Assembly: GCA_027533455.1 (NCBI GenBank)
Contig: JAPZUC010000009.1
Span: 79,075 to 143,074 of the forward strand
Direction of reading: 5' to 3'
DNA length: 64,000 nucleotides
DNA from: Porphyrobacter sp.
GTDB taxonomy: Bacteria > Pseudomonadota > Alphaproteobacteria > Sphingomonadales > Sphingomonadaceae
A model generated the notes under the pieces. The model searched no databases and was not told the origin of the DNA. It worked only from the letters and a program-made list of their open reading frames with translations. Position numbers and translations under genes: made by a program. Below are positions 43,781 to 53,375 of the stretch, one piece after another; the first letter of the stretch is position 1, and every line of letters begins with the position of its first letter.

Positions 43781-45272
43781 CACATCGCGCCAATCGAACG
43801 ACCTGGACCCGCACGGCCGTCAGCGCAGCATCCCACGAAATGGGGTGAAGACCAAGGCTCTTGCGGCGCTGCTCGCCATCACTCTGCCCCTCACGACCGC
43901 ATCGGCCGATGTCGGAAGCTCGATGGACGCGTTCCTCGACGATGTCGGCGGGGCGTCCAACGTCACGGGTCCGACCGCATTCGAGGGCCAGTCGGCCGGC
44001 TACTACAGCCTCGGCAATGTCTGGACGCGCTTTCCGCAGAAGACGACCAACATTGCCAATCTGCAGCTGCCGCGCGCACGCGCCGGCTGCGGCGGTATCG
44101 ATATCTTCGCCGGGTCCTTCAGCTTCATCAATGCCAGCGAGATCGTGGCGATGATGAAGGCGGTGGCCAATAACGCGGTCGGGTTCGCCTTCAGCCTCGC
44201 GATCGACACTGTCTGCCCCGAGTGCTCGAAAATCATGCAGGAGTTTGCCCAAAAGGCGCAGCTCATGAACAACCTCAACATCAACTCCTGTGAGATGGCG
44301 CAGGGGCTGGTGGGCGGTATCTGGCCTAAGGGCGACCTCGCGGACAAGGCGATCTGCGAAGCGATCGGGAACTCGGAAGGCATCTTCACCGACTACGCGG
44401 CTGCCAAGCATGGCTGCGGCACCAGGGGTCAGCGGGCAAGCACCACGGCGCAAGGGTCGGGCAAGTATGACGACGTCAATCCGGGCGTCGCCAGAAACTA
44501 CACCTGGACGATCCTCAAGAAGTCGGCGTTCTTCTCGCCGGGCGGCAACTTCGACCGCGAACTCGCTGAATATGCGATGACGCTGCTCGGCACGATCATC
44601 TACATCCCGCCCACCGACGATCAGCCGGGCAAGTTCGTGCCGATCGCGGGCGATGCCTCCTCGACGCTCGTAACCTCCCTGCTCGACGGCACGAGCGGCA
44701 GCAATGTGCTCATCTACGACTGCGACGAGCCCGACAAATGCCTCGATCCCGGCTTCAAGCCATTGAGCCTCTCGGCATCCAAGGCGCTGCGCCCGCGCGT
44801 TGCTGCACTGATCGCCGGGATGGTGGACGCGATCCGCGAAGACACGCCGATCACCGAGGCGCAGAAGGAGCTGCTGCAGGTCGCATCGATCCCGCTCTAC
44901 AAGATTCTGACGGTGCAAGCAGCCTATGGCCGCGGCATGCCGACCGACGACCGCGAGACACTTGCCGAGGTCGCCAGCGTTGATCTGCTGTTCGCGGTGC
45001 TCGACCGGATCGTCAGCGAATCCGGCCGCTCGATGTCGAGCTTCATCGGCGCGGACGAAGCCAAGATCGCGATGTGGCAGGGACAGGTCAATGTGGTGCG
45101 CCAGGCGCTGGCAGACCGGCAGGCCAACACGCATCTCAAGGTCGGGGCGATCATGCAGATTATCGAGAAGACCGCCTTCATCGAGAATGTGCTCGCCGCC
45201 TCGATGTCCCCCGGCATGTCGGCCTCGCTCGACTGGTCGCGCGGCGTGCAGTCGCGCGCGCTCACCCAGTAA
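43770..45272 (+). CDS. traH: TraH, F-type pilus assembly protein
   Basis: A 500-residue periplasmic protein. SSMDAFLDDVGGASNVTGP and RARAGCGGIDIFAGSFSFI are clear TraH signatures, with cysteines in CPECSK. The start is most likely the GTG at 43770 (AAGGAAG upstream, overlapping the traF end), leaving about 25 residues before the signal-like KALAALLAITLPLTTASA; a GTG near 43843 is the alternative. Confidence 0.88.
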   Translation: MTTDTSRQSNDLDPHGRQRSIPRNGVKTKALAALLAITLPLTTASADVGSSMDAFLDDVGGASNVTGPTAFEGQSAGYYSLGNVWTRFPQKTTNIANLQLPRARAGCGGIDIFAGSFSFINASEIVAMMKAVANNAVGFAFSLAIDTVCPECSKIMQEFAQKAQLMNNLNINSCEMAQGLVGGIWPKGDLADKAICEAIGNSEGIFTDYAAAKHGCGTRGQRASTTAQGSGKYDDVNPGVARNYTWTILKKSAFFSPGGNFDRELAEYAMTLLGTIIYIPPTDDQPGKFVPIAGDASSTLVTSLLDGTSGSNVLIYDCDEPDKCLDPGFKPLSLSASKALRPRVAALIAGMVDAIREDTPITEAQKELLQVASIPLYKILTVQAAYGRGMPTDDRETLAEVASVDLLFAVLDRIVSESGRSMSSFIGADEAKIAMWQGQVNVVRQALADRQANTHLKVGAIMQIIEKTAFIENVLAASMSPGMSASLDWSRGVQSRALTQ

Positions 45273-45321
45273 ACCCCACCCCACCCCAGCCGCAAGGCCG
45301 CCTCGCGAGGAGCGCAGCACC

Positions 45322-48024
45322 ATGGTCGAGATTTTCACGGTTGGCGGCGGCGATTACCTCGTCAACGTCTTCCAGGCGGTGGCGGCCTGGACCGGCAACG
45401 GCGGCTACAAGAGCCTGCTGCAGGTTGTGATGGTGATGGGCCTTGCCCTGTCGGCAATCACGCTGGCGTTCAATCAGGATTGGCGCGCCTGGATCAACTG
45501 GTTCCTTGGCGCCACGCTGATCTATTCGTGCCTGATGGTGCCGCGCCTCGATGTTCGGGTCACCGACCGGATCAACCCAAGTCTTGCACCAGCCACGGTC
45601 AACAATGTGCCGCTCGGCCTTGCGCTCATGGCGAGCTTCACCAGCCAGATAGGCGACTATCTCACGGGCTCGGCAGAGGTGGTGTTCGCCCTGCCCGGTG
45701 ATCTCAACTACTCGAAGAACGGGATGATCTACGGCGCGCGGCTCTATGACGCGACGCGCTCGCTGCGCATCTCCGATCCGGAATTCGCGGCCAACCTCGA
45801 TGAGCATTTCCGGCAATGCGTCTTCTACGACGTGCTGCTCGGCCGCTACTCGATGAAGGAATTGGCGGAGAGCGGCGACATCTGGTCGACGGTCGCGCCG
45901 GGCAGCCAAGCGCGCGCGCAGCGCTTTCTCACCCGAGATGCTGGCTCGGGCGCTGTGACCGCGAACATCGTCACCTGCCGCGAGGCTTATGGTGCGCTCA
46001 ATGCCCAGTGGGCGAGCCTTGTCGACAGCATGGGGACCGTGTTCGGACGCCAGCTCTACCCCAACCAGACGGCGACCCTCGCCAGGGCCAAGCTGTTTGC
46101 CGATCTGCCGGTCGCGTACCAATACCTGACCGGTGTCTCGGCGAGCGCCACGGACATCTTCAAGCAGACGCTCACTATCAATGCCATGAGCCAGGCGATG
46201 CATTCGATGTCAGCAACCAGCGGAGCCGGGAACGTCGATGTCTATGCCCAGACCCGCGCCGACATTCAGACCGAGCGCACCTATGGCTCGATTGCCAGCA
46301 ATGCGATGAAATGGGTGCCGCTGCTCAACATCGTGCTGACGGTCCTGTTCTACGCCCTGTTCCCGGTGCTGTTCCCGCTATTCCTGATGCCGAAGACCGG
46401 ACCAATGGCATTGAAGGGCTACATCACCGGCTTCTTCTACCTTGCCGCGTGGGGTCCGCTGTTCGTGATCCTCCACATGATGCTGATGGTCAAAGGATCG
46501 GCCGACATGACGGCGGCGACGGGCGCCAACGGCATCAGCCTCGCAAGCTTCACCGGCATGGCCGACGTCAACAGCGATATCGGCCTTCTGGCGGGATATC
46601 TCATTGCCTCGGTTCCCTTCCTCGCCGGCGGCGTTGCCAAGGGCGCGATGGCGATCTCGCACCATGCGACAAGCTACCTCAATCCGAGCCAGAACGCGGC
46701 AGAGGAGGCAGCCCGCGAGGCGAGCACCGGCAATGTCTCGCTAGGCAACACCAGCTTCGAGAATTCGAGCGTGCTCACACGCCAGTTCGCGCAAGGGACC
46801 GTGGCGCCCAGCTTCACCTACGGTGCGCCGCAGACCCGCACGGTCAGCGAAACCGGCGCGGTGACCGCGAGCTTCGGGGAGGCAAGCTACGATCAGCTTC
46901 CGAACTCGAGTTATCCCTTCACACCGACGCTTGGGCAGGAGTTCACGTCGCGGCTCTCGACCATGGCATCGCAGGCCCGCGCCAACAGCGAGAGCTATGC
47001 CAACGTCGCCGCGGAATCGACCAGCAGTGCGGTCACCAAATTCCGCGAGCTCAGGGAGCAGTTCAGCAAGGGCAATTCCTTCGAGAGCGCCAGCGGCACC
47101 TCGAACTCCGACAGCATCCAGAGCGCTTTCAGCGAGGTCGATCAGGCTTCGACCAACCTGCAGCGGCAGTTCGGTCTGTCGCGCAGGGCGGCTGATGACA
47201 TAACTGTTTCTTGGTTCCTGAATGGTGAGGCTGGCGCGAGCGCAGGCCTTACGAACGGGGTCGCATCCGCGAAGATTGGAGCCAAAGGTGGGCGAAACCA
47301 ATCATGGACCGACAGTGACGTGGGCATCGCGTCTGAGGACCGTTCGCGGATCTTCAGTAGCCTGTCCCAGATGTCGGATAGCCGCAATTGGTCGAGCACG
47401 CGGGACGGCTTCGTCCGCTCGGTCAGCACCTCATCAAGCTCTGCAGTTTCGAGCAATGCGAGCGGGTTGAATACCTCTCTGTCCGAGGCCCAAAGCTATA
47501 CCGTGGAAGCGCGCCGGGCTGAGGAGCTTGCCAATCGCCTCGAAAGCCAAGCATCGTTCTTCGAAGGCGACAGCGCAGCTGGCAACCTCAACCTGTCGCA
47601 GGCCTATCGAGACTGGGGCTTGGCCGAGATCGAGGGGAATCGCGACTTCTACGGCTCCGCGCGGTTCGACGACATCGCTTTCCAGCTCAGCCCGGAAGGC
47701 CAGGCACTGCAGGGCAAATTCATCGAAAGCTACGCCGAGCAACTTCGGGACGGGATCGAAGACCGCCTTGCTCTACCTGCAGGACAGTCCATTTCTCGCC
47801 CATCGATATCTGGTTCTAGTTCCGTGCGGGCGCGCGCGCAGACTGGCGCAGGAAAGCAAGCGACCGTGCCTCAGGTGGACACAAGCGCCATTCAAAACGA
47901 GGTTCAACGAGCTCAGGCTGGCGGTCGCCAGACGATAGGCGGATCGAGATCGCGCCTGGAAGATATCACAAAGGGTGCCAAGGGAGCGAGCGCGGCGGCC
48001 GCCGACGATGTCAAGGAGTGGTAG
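45322..48024 (+). CDS. traG: TraG, mating-pair stabilisation / entry-exclusion inner-membrane protein
   Basis: A 900-residue protein. The N-terminal part (1-480) has several transmembrane segments and the TraG_N signature MVEIFTVGGGDYLVNVFQAV. The C-terminal half is a long Ser/Ala/Asn-rich helical domain. In F and SXT elements this C-terminal domain is recognised by an exclusion protein in the recipient. Codon choice appears less GC-biased in roughly the last 280 residues. It is the last gene of the transfer cluster and ends 3 bp from the convergent small membrane protein gene. Confidence 0.9.
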   Translation: MVEIFTVGGGDYLVNVFQAVAAWTGNGGYKSLLQVVMVMGLALSAITLAFNQDWRAWINWFLGATLIYSCLMVPRLDVRVTDRINPSLAPATVNNVPLGLALMASFTSQIGDYLTGSAEVVFALPGDLNYSKNGMIYGARLYDATRSLRISDPEFAANLDEHFRQCVFYDVLLGRYSMKELAESGDIWSTVAPGSQARAQRFLTRDAGSGAVTANIVTCREAYGALNAQWASLVDSMGTVFGRQLYPNQTATLARAKLFADLPVAYQYLTGVSASATDIFKQTLTINAMSQAMHSMSATSGAGNVDVYAQTRADIQTERTYGSIASNAMKWVPLLNIVLTVLFYALFPVLFPLFLMPKTGPMALKGYITGFFYLAAWGPLFVILHMMLMVKGSADMTAATGANGISLASFTGMADVNSDIGLLAGYLIASVPFLAGGVAKGAMAISHHATSYLNPSQNAAEEAAREASTGNVSLGNTSFENSSVLTRQFAQGTVAPSFTYGAPQTRTVSETGAVTASFGEASYDQLPNSSYPFTPTLGQEFTSRLSTMASQARANSESYANVAAESTSSAVTKFRELREQFSKGNSFESASGTSNSDSIQSAFSEVDQASTNLQRQFGLSRRAADDITVSWFLNGEAGASAGLTNGVASAKIGAKGGRNQSWTDSDVGIASEDRSRIFSSLSQMSDSRNWSSTRDGFVRSVSTSSSSAVSSNASGLNTSLSEAQSYTVEARRAEELANRLESQASFFEGDSAAGNLNLSQAYRDWGLAEIEGNRDFYGSARFDDIAFQLSPEGQALQGKFIESYAEQLRDGIEDRLALPAGQSISRPSISGSSSVRARAQTGAGKQATVPQVDTSAIQNEVQRAQAGGRQTIGGSRSRLEDITKGAKGASAAAADDVKEW

Positions 48025-48027
48025 CGA

Positions 48028-48258
48028 TCAGGCCCTGATGAGGTCCCAGTAAACAACGAAGGCAGCAAAAAGAACCAAGATGGTCATGCAAGCGATGGTC
48101 AATGCCCGCGACCACGGATCAGACCAGGCTTTCCTAACTCGATACGCCGTAAGACGATTTTCGCTCAGGGCCTGATCAATCTCGGACAGCCCCTCCCACT
48201 TGCGGGTTTCGCGAGCCTTCTCTGCATCGATGTCGAAATTGGTCATGATGGCATTCAT
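48028..48258 (-). CDS. Small single-span membrane protein (candidate exclusion protein)
   Basis: A 76-residue protein of unknown family. A charged N-terminal half with NFDIDAEKARETRKWEGL and YRVRKAWSDPWS is followed by one transmembrane helix ALTIACMTILVLFAAFVVYW. The ATG at 48258 is chosen because AAGGAG lies seven bases upstream. It is convergent with traG. Surface- or membrane-exclusion genes are often next to traG in F/SXT-like systems, so an entry-exclusion role is possible, but no homology supports it. Confidence 0.6.
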   Translation of the reverse strand: MNAIMTNFDIDAEKARETRKWEGLSEIDQALSENRLTAYRVRKAWSDPWSRALTIACMTILVLFAAFVVYWDLIRA

Positions 48259-48471
48259 CCCACTTCTCCTTGGAACATAGTGGAAACACTTGGGTTGGGC
48301 TAGGCAAAATCGACCAGCACCCATGGGTGCCCGTCAACTCCGAGCTCCCTCTTCTCTTTACGACGACCACGGATTGGGGAAGCAAAGTGAACCGACTTGT
48401 TCCTACACAGCCAAGTGAGGACCTTCGTTTACCGATTGCCGCCCTCTAGCTCTCGTGACTACAAGCACTTG

Positions 48472-51400
48472 ATGGCAACGGGGCAGGACAGAATCGAAGC
48501 GTTCATCGCCGAGTGGCGGGAGACGGGCGGGTCAGAGCTCGCCAACACGCAGTCGTTCATCCATGGCCTGACCAGTCTGCTCGGCGTTGATCCCCCGCGC
48601 GGCGCCAAGGCCGATGACGCGACGAACGACTACGTCTTCGAACGCCGCGTCTTTCAGGACAATGGCGACGGCACCGAAAGCTTCGGCCGGATCGACTGCT
48701 ACAAGCGCGGCTGTTTCATCCTCGAGGCCAAGCAGGGCAGCGAGGCTGATCGGACGGCAGCCGACAAGGGCGAGGACGATCTCGACATCTTCGGTCAGAC
48801 CGCCAAGACCCGTGTAGCCCGCGGCACGGCCCGCCGCGGCACGCCCGGATGGGCCAAGGCGATGGTGCAGGCCAAGGGTCAGGCCGAACGCTACGCCAAG
48901 GCGCTACCCATCGATCATGGCTGGCCGCCGTTCCTGCTCGTTGCCGACATCGGCTATTGCATCGAGGTCTATGCCGACTTCACCGGCACCGGCAAAGCCT
49001 ACGCCCAGTTCCCCGACCGGGCGCGCTACCGGATCATGCTGGAGGATCTGCGCGACGAGAGTGTGCGCGATCGCCTGCGCGCCATCTGGACCGATCCCAA
49101 AAGCCTCGATCCCACCGCCCGCGCCGCCCGCGTCACCCGCGACATTGCCGATCTGCTCGCCACCGTCGCCCGCCGCCTCGAAAAGCGCGGCTATGATGCG
49201 GAGACCACCAGCGGCTTCCTCATGCGCGTGCTGTTCACGATGTTCGCCGAGGACAGCAAGCTGATCCCCGAAGGCAGCTTCACCCAGCTCCTCAAGAACC
49301 AGCGCGCCCACCCGGAGCATCTCGAACATCAGCTTTCCGCGCTGTGGGCAGCGATGGACAAGGGCGAGTTCTCCCCTGCGCTCGGTGTGCCGCTCAGGAA
49401 ATTCAACGGCTACCTCTTCAAGGAACGCACCGCCCTGCCCCTCGATGCCGAGGAGCTGGAGGTGCTGATCCAGGCCGCCGAACATGTCTGGACCGAGGTC
49501 GAACCTGCGATCTTCGGCACCCTGCTCGAACGCGCGCTCAACCCCAAGGAGCGGGCCAAGCTCGGCGCCCATTACACGCCGCGCGCCTATGTCGAGCGGC
49601 TGATCGGCCCCACCATCATGGAGCCGCTGCGCGCCGACTGGGACGGGGTGCGCGGAGCGGCTGCCACCCTGATCGAAGAAGGCAAGGCAGGCGAGGCCAA
49701 GGCCTTTGTCGAGGCGTTGCATTCGCGGCTTGCCCAGACCAAGGTGCTCGATCCCGCCTGCGGCACCGGCAACTTCCTCTATGTCGCCATGGCGCGCATG
49801 AAGGAGCTGGAGGGCGAGGTGCTCGATCTGCTCGTCGAACTGGGCGACGACCAATATGTCGCCGAGCTCACCGGCCACACCATCACGCCCGAAAACTTCC
49901 TCGGCATCGAGATCAACCCGCGCGCCGCTGCCATTGCGCAGCTGGTGCTGTGGATCGGCTACCTGCAATGGCATTTTCGCGTGAACGGTGCGGATCGCAC
50001 TCCGCCCGAGCCGATCCTGCGCGACGTCAAGACCATCGAAAACCGCGACGCCCTGATTGAGTGGGACGAGAAGGTTGCCGAGCTGGATGAGGCTGGAGAG
50101 CCCGTCACCCGCTGGGACGGCGAGACGATGAAGGAGCACCCCGTCACCGGTATCGATGTGCCAGACGAAACCGCGCGCATTCCAATTTACCGGTACGTGA
50201 AGCCGCGCGCCACGAAGTGGCCGAAGGCGGACTTCATTGTCGGGAATCCGCCTTTCGTTTCGAGCCGTGAGACCCGAGAGTTGCTTGGCGACGGCTACGC
50301 AGATGCTCTTCGCGATAGCCACCCTGATATCCCGGGTAACGTCGATCTGGTGATGTACTTCTGGAAGCTTGCGGCGGACAGTGTCCGTGCTGGCGCTCGC
50401 GAGTTTGGTCTGATCACCACAAGCCGAATTCGAATGGAGCAAAACCGCAAGGTGACCTCCAGCGCGCTTGCCAACGATCTGCACATCACTTTCGCGATCC
50501 CCGATCATCCATGGGCAGGGAAGGATGCTGAAGCAGGCGTGCGTGTTGCGTTCACAGTCGTGTCCAAGGACAAGAGCCAGCAAAGACGGTTGTTGCTGGC
50601 GCCAGATCATGATGATCCAAGGAGCCGTGTTTCCGATGGCACGATCTTGGAACAAGCTGATTTGGAGACGAAAATCCGTAGATCAATCACACCCGACCTG
50701 TCGCCGTCGGTTGAGATGGATGGTGTTGCCGAGCTCAAGGCGTGGTCTGACCTCTCACATGCTGGCATGAAGCCGTATGCGACAACGCTGGTGGTCACCG
50801 AAGATGTTGCTTTCAGGCTCTTTCCCGATGCGGTAGCCGTGGACCGGTATGCGCCGAGGTACTTGAATGGTCAGGACGTTGCGCGGCGACCACGGAACGC
50901 GAGGGTGCTCGATTTCAATGACTGCACTTCCGAGGCAGCCGTTCGACAGATTTCGGAAGCTGCTTTCCAGTACCTTGTGACCCATACTAAGCCCGAACGA
51001 AGCCAAGAACGAAATCTCCGGCTCCGTAAAGAATGGTGGCGTTTTGAGGCATCGCGAGATGGCCTGCGGAGCGGAATCAAGCAAATCGATCGCTACATCG
51101 TGACAGTCGAGAACTCTCCCACAAGGTATTTCGTATTCCTCCCCTCGTCTGTTCTGCCTGACCAGAAGCTTCGGTGTGTCGCGTCGGACGATGCTTTCGT
51201 GCTCGGAGTCTTGAGCTCCCAAGCTCACGCGACATTCTCTGCGCGTGTTGGTGGTCGACATGGCGTTGGAAACACACCCGTCTACAACACCAAATGTGCG
51301 ACGACCTTCCCATTCCCCGCCGATGTCCCCGAACCGCTCAAGTACAAGATCCGGGCCGAAGCCGAGGCGCTCGATGCGCTGCGCAAGCGGGTGCTTGAAA

Positions 51401-51951
51401 GCCATGAGGATCTGACCCTCACCAAGCTTTACAACGTGCTCGAAGCCTTGCGGGAGGGCCGTCCGCTGACCGATGCCGAGCGCGAAATGCATGATCGCGG
51501 GCTCGTCACCCTGATCCGTCAACACCACGACGCCATCGATGCGCTGGTCGCCGAAGCTTATGGCTGGCCCGCCAACCTCGCCGATGAGGAAATCCTCACG
51601 CGCCTCGTCGCCCTCAACAAGGAACGCGCCACCGAAGAAGCCCGAGGCCTGATCCGCTGGCTGCGCCCCGAATATCAAGCGCCCGACTACAAGGCCCCCG
51701 TCACCCAGACGCTCGACCTCGGCGAAACCGCTGCCGCGCTGCCCGACAACGTCATCCCCTGGCCCGGCTCGCTCCCAGAACAGGTCAGCGCGGTCCAATC
51801 GATCCTCACCGCCGCCGCCACGCCCCTCGCGCCGCAAGACGTCGCCCGAGCCTTCAAAGGCAAACGCGCCGCCACCGTCCGCCCGGTGCTGGACGCACTC
51901 GCCGGCATCGGCATGGCAAGGCGGCTGAAGGACGGGCGATACGCGGCGTGA
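48472..51951 (+). CDS. MmeI-like fused restriction endonuclease/adenine methyltransferase (Type IIL)
   Basis: A 1,159-residue single-chain restriction-modification enzyme. The N-terminal nuclease domain has D75-X9-E85-A-K87, the same spacing as the MmeI catalytic motif. A helical connector follows, then an adenine-methyltransferase domain with DPACGTGNFL (SAM binding) and GNPPF (catalytic). A target-recognition region spans about residues 580-945, then come a helical segment and a C-terminal winged-helix-like end. It is longer than MmeI (919 residues). A class I methyltransferase of BREX or DISARM was considered, but no partner genes are present. The ATG at 48472 is chosen because homology starts there. 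The recognition part has visibly lower GC than both flanks. Confidence 0.85.
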   Translation: MATGQDRIEAFIAEWRETGGSELANTQSFIHGLTSLLGVDPPRGAKADDATNDYVFERRVFQDNGDGTESFGRIDCYKRGCFILEAKQGSEADRTAADKGEDDLDIFGQTAKTRVARGTARRGTPGWAKAMVQAKGQAERYAKALPIDHGWPPFLLVADIGYCIEVYADFTGTGKAYAQFPDRARYRIMLEDLRDESVRDRLRAIWTDPKSLDPTARAARVTRDIADLLATVARRLEKRGYDAETTSGFLMRVLFTMFAEDSKLIPEGSFTQLLKNQRAHPEHLEHQLSALWAAMDKGEFSPALGVPLRKFNGYLFKERTALPLDAEELEVLIQAAEHVWTEVEPAIFGTLLERALNPKERAKLGAHYTPRAYVERLIGPTIMEPLRADWDGVRGAAATLIEEGKAGEAKAFVEALHSRLAQTKVLDPACGTGNFLYVAMARMKELEGEVLDLLVELGDDQYVAELTGHTITPENFLGIEINPRAAAIAQLVLWIGYLQWHFRVNGADRTPPEPILRDVKTIENRDALIEWDEKVAELDEAGEPVTRWDGETMKEHPVTGIDVPDETARIPIYRYVKPRATKWPKADFIVGNPPFVSSRETRELLGDGYADALRDSHPDIPGNVDLVMYFWKLAADSVRAGAREFGLITTSRIRMEQNRKVTSSALANDLHITFAIPDHPWAGKDAEAGVRVAFTVVSKDKSQQRRLLLAPDHDDPRSRVSDGTILEQADLETKIRRSITPDLSPSVEMDGVAELKAWSDLSHAGMKPYATTLVVTEDVAFRLFPDAVAVDRYAPRYLNGQDVARRPRNARVLDFNDCTSEAAVRQISEAAFQYLVTHTKPERSQERNLRLRKEWWRFEASRDGLRSGIKQIDRYIVTVENSPTRYFVFLPSSVLPDQKLRCVASDDAFVLGVLSSQAHATFSARVGGRHGVGNTPVYNTKCATTFPFPADVPEPLKYKIRAEAEALDALRKRVLESHEDLTLTKLYNVLEALREGRPLTDAEREMHDRGLVTLIRQHHDAIDALVAEAYGWPANLADEEILTRLVALNKERATEEARGLIRWLRPEYQAPDYKAPVTQTLDLGETAAALPDNVIPWPGSLPEQVSAVQSILTAAATPLAPQDVARAFKGKRAATVRPVLDALAGIGMARRLKDGRYAA

Positions 51952-51954
51952 GCC

Positions 51955-53331
51955 ATGGCGAATAAGAAGGATGAGCTCCTCGCGGACGTTTCCTTCATCT
52001 TTGAGGAATGCGCGCGCCTGAACCAATTGGTGAAGGAAGGGAAGTTCAGTTCGCTCCCCCGTGAAGACGCGTTTTGCGACCTCCCCCACCCTACCTACAA
52101 TTGGCCGAACGGGAAAATGCTCTGCAGCCGTGCAGGATATGACCGGTTAGGGTCTCTTACGCGCACAGCATTAGCGCGCGCCAACTTGGAGCGACGTGTG
52201 TCCCTTTCATCGGCGCGGAAGGTGCTCGCCGAAATTTTGGTTCGAAAGTTCCTGCGCGAAAAGCGTCCGATCGAAATCGTGAATGTCGATCGGGCTTTGT
52301 CGGAAACAGCGAGGCGATGCGTCAGAAGCTGCGAGGATATCACGCACTTTATCCCTTGCCACCTCATGGCACCACAGAGCCCCGCCTCATTTGAAATCGG
52401 ACCGATCAGGTTCCTGAACCAGTCAACTTTCCGGAGCGCCCTCGCAGCATCGATCCGTTCAAACCGTGTGCTTGGTCACCAGATGACGCGGCGCTCGATC
52501 TCGTCGGCCATACAATACTTCCGCAATTTCGGATGGATCGCCGAAGTGACGGTGATCGGCTGTGACGCGAAGATCTCAGAGGCGACAGCTGCCAGAGCTG
52601 CATTGGCTGCGCTAAACTGCCTTCATGTCCTGATTGGAGCGGGGCACTCGACAAAAATGCAGATTGGCGGCCCCGGACTGGCGAATGATCGCAGAGCCGG
52701 CTTCACCGTCAAAGCCGACGGCGCCCTCTCTTACATGGTTTCCTACGGCGGGCAGGGCAACGTCGGCTTCGATGAGGATTGGATGGAGCTCTTCTCCGGA
52801 GCGGACGCCCAGGAAATCATCGCCAACCTTGGCATCGCCCTCGAACAAGCTGTCAATCCGGCATTGCAGCGCCCGCTCAGTGAAAGGCTACTCGATGCAA
52901 TGCAGTGGTATGGTGAAGCCGTGAGGGAAACGTCCCAAGGCGCCAAGGCAGTGAAATATGTAACCGCCCTTGAACGAATGGTGATGACGGACGAGAAGGA
53001 TGACATCGCAAGCCTCGTGTCATCGCGAGTTGCTGCGCTCTGCTTGGACGAACCGACAGTTGAATGCCGGGATCGATGGCAAAACGAGGTCCGACGAGCC
53101 TATGATATCCGTTCGAGGCTCGTGCACGGTTCAGTTTCACCCTCATCAGAGATTGTTTTCGACGGCGTTCGACTTGGATCGCAGCTCGCTCGCAGCACTT
53201 TGCTCAGCGCAACCAAGCTCCTTGGTGAAAGGGGGCTGCGTGACGAGAAAGCGACCAATCGGAGTCTGGCGCGCTGGTACAATCAAATCGTTCATCACAT
53301 TGACGAGGTAATCGCGCAAAGCGCTGCCTAG
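51955..53331 (+). CDS. HEPN-domain protein coupled to the restriction enzyme
   Basis: A 458-residue protein that starts four bases after the restriction gene stop, so it is almost certainly co-expressed. The N-terminal 330 residues are not recognised. The C-terminal domain (about 330-458) resembles Apea-like HEPN domains: VKYVTALERMVMTDEKDD, later RRAYDIRSRLVHGS. The R386-x4-H391 motif is the metal-independent RNase signature of HEPN toxins. It may be a second, RNA-cleaving layer or a partner sensing failed restriction. It could also be an unrelated passenger. Confidence 0.65.
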   Translation: MANKKDELLADVSFIFEECARLNQLVKEGKFSSLPREDAFCDLPHPTYNWPNGKMLCSRAGYDRLGSLTRTALARANLERRVSLSSARKVLAEILVRKFLREKRPIEIVNVDRALSETARRCVRSCEDITHFIPCHLMAPQSPASFEIGPIRFLNQSTFRSALAASIRSNRVLGHQMTRRSISSAIQYFRNFGWIAEVTVIGCDAKISEATAARAALAALNCLHVLIGAGHSTKMQIGGPGLANDRRAGFTVKADGALSYMVSYGGQGNVGFDEDWMELFSGADAQEIIANLGIALEQAVNPALQRPLSERLLDAMQWYGEAVRETSQGAKAVKYVTALERMVMTDEKDDIASLVSSRVAALCLDEPTVECRDRWQNEVRRAYDIRSRLVHGSVSPSSEIVFDGVRLGSQLARSTLLSATKLLGERGLRDEKATNRSLARWYNQIVHHIDEVIAQSAA

Positions 53332-53375
53332 GTGTTGGGTACTGCCCCACGCTTCCGATCACCGCGTCGGTTCAC

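Noticed and set aside
43749..45338. A 529-codon minus-strand open frame opposite traH
   Set aside because: Arg/His/Gly-rich composition typical of GC-rich shadow frames; traH on the plus strand is unmistakable.
48904..50655. A 583-codon minus-strand open frame opposite the MmeI-like gene
   Set aside because: Low-complexity Gly/Ala/Leu composition and no homology; it is antisense to conserved nuclease and methyltransferase motifs.
48472..51951. BREX PglX or DISARM methyltransferase
   Set aside because: No BREX (brxA/B/C/L, pglZ) or DISARM partner genes nearby, and the D-X9-ExK nuclease motif points to MmeI-like enzymes.
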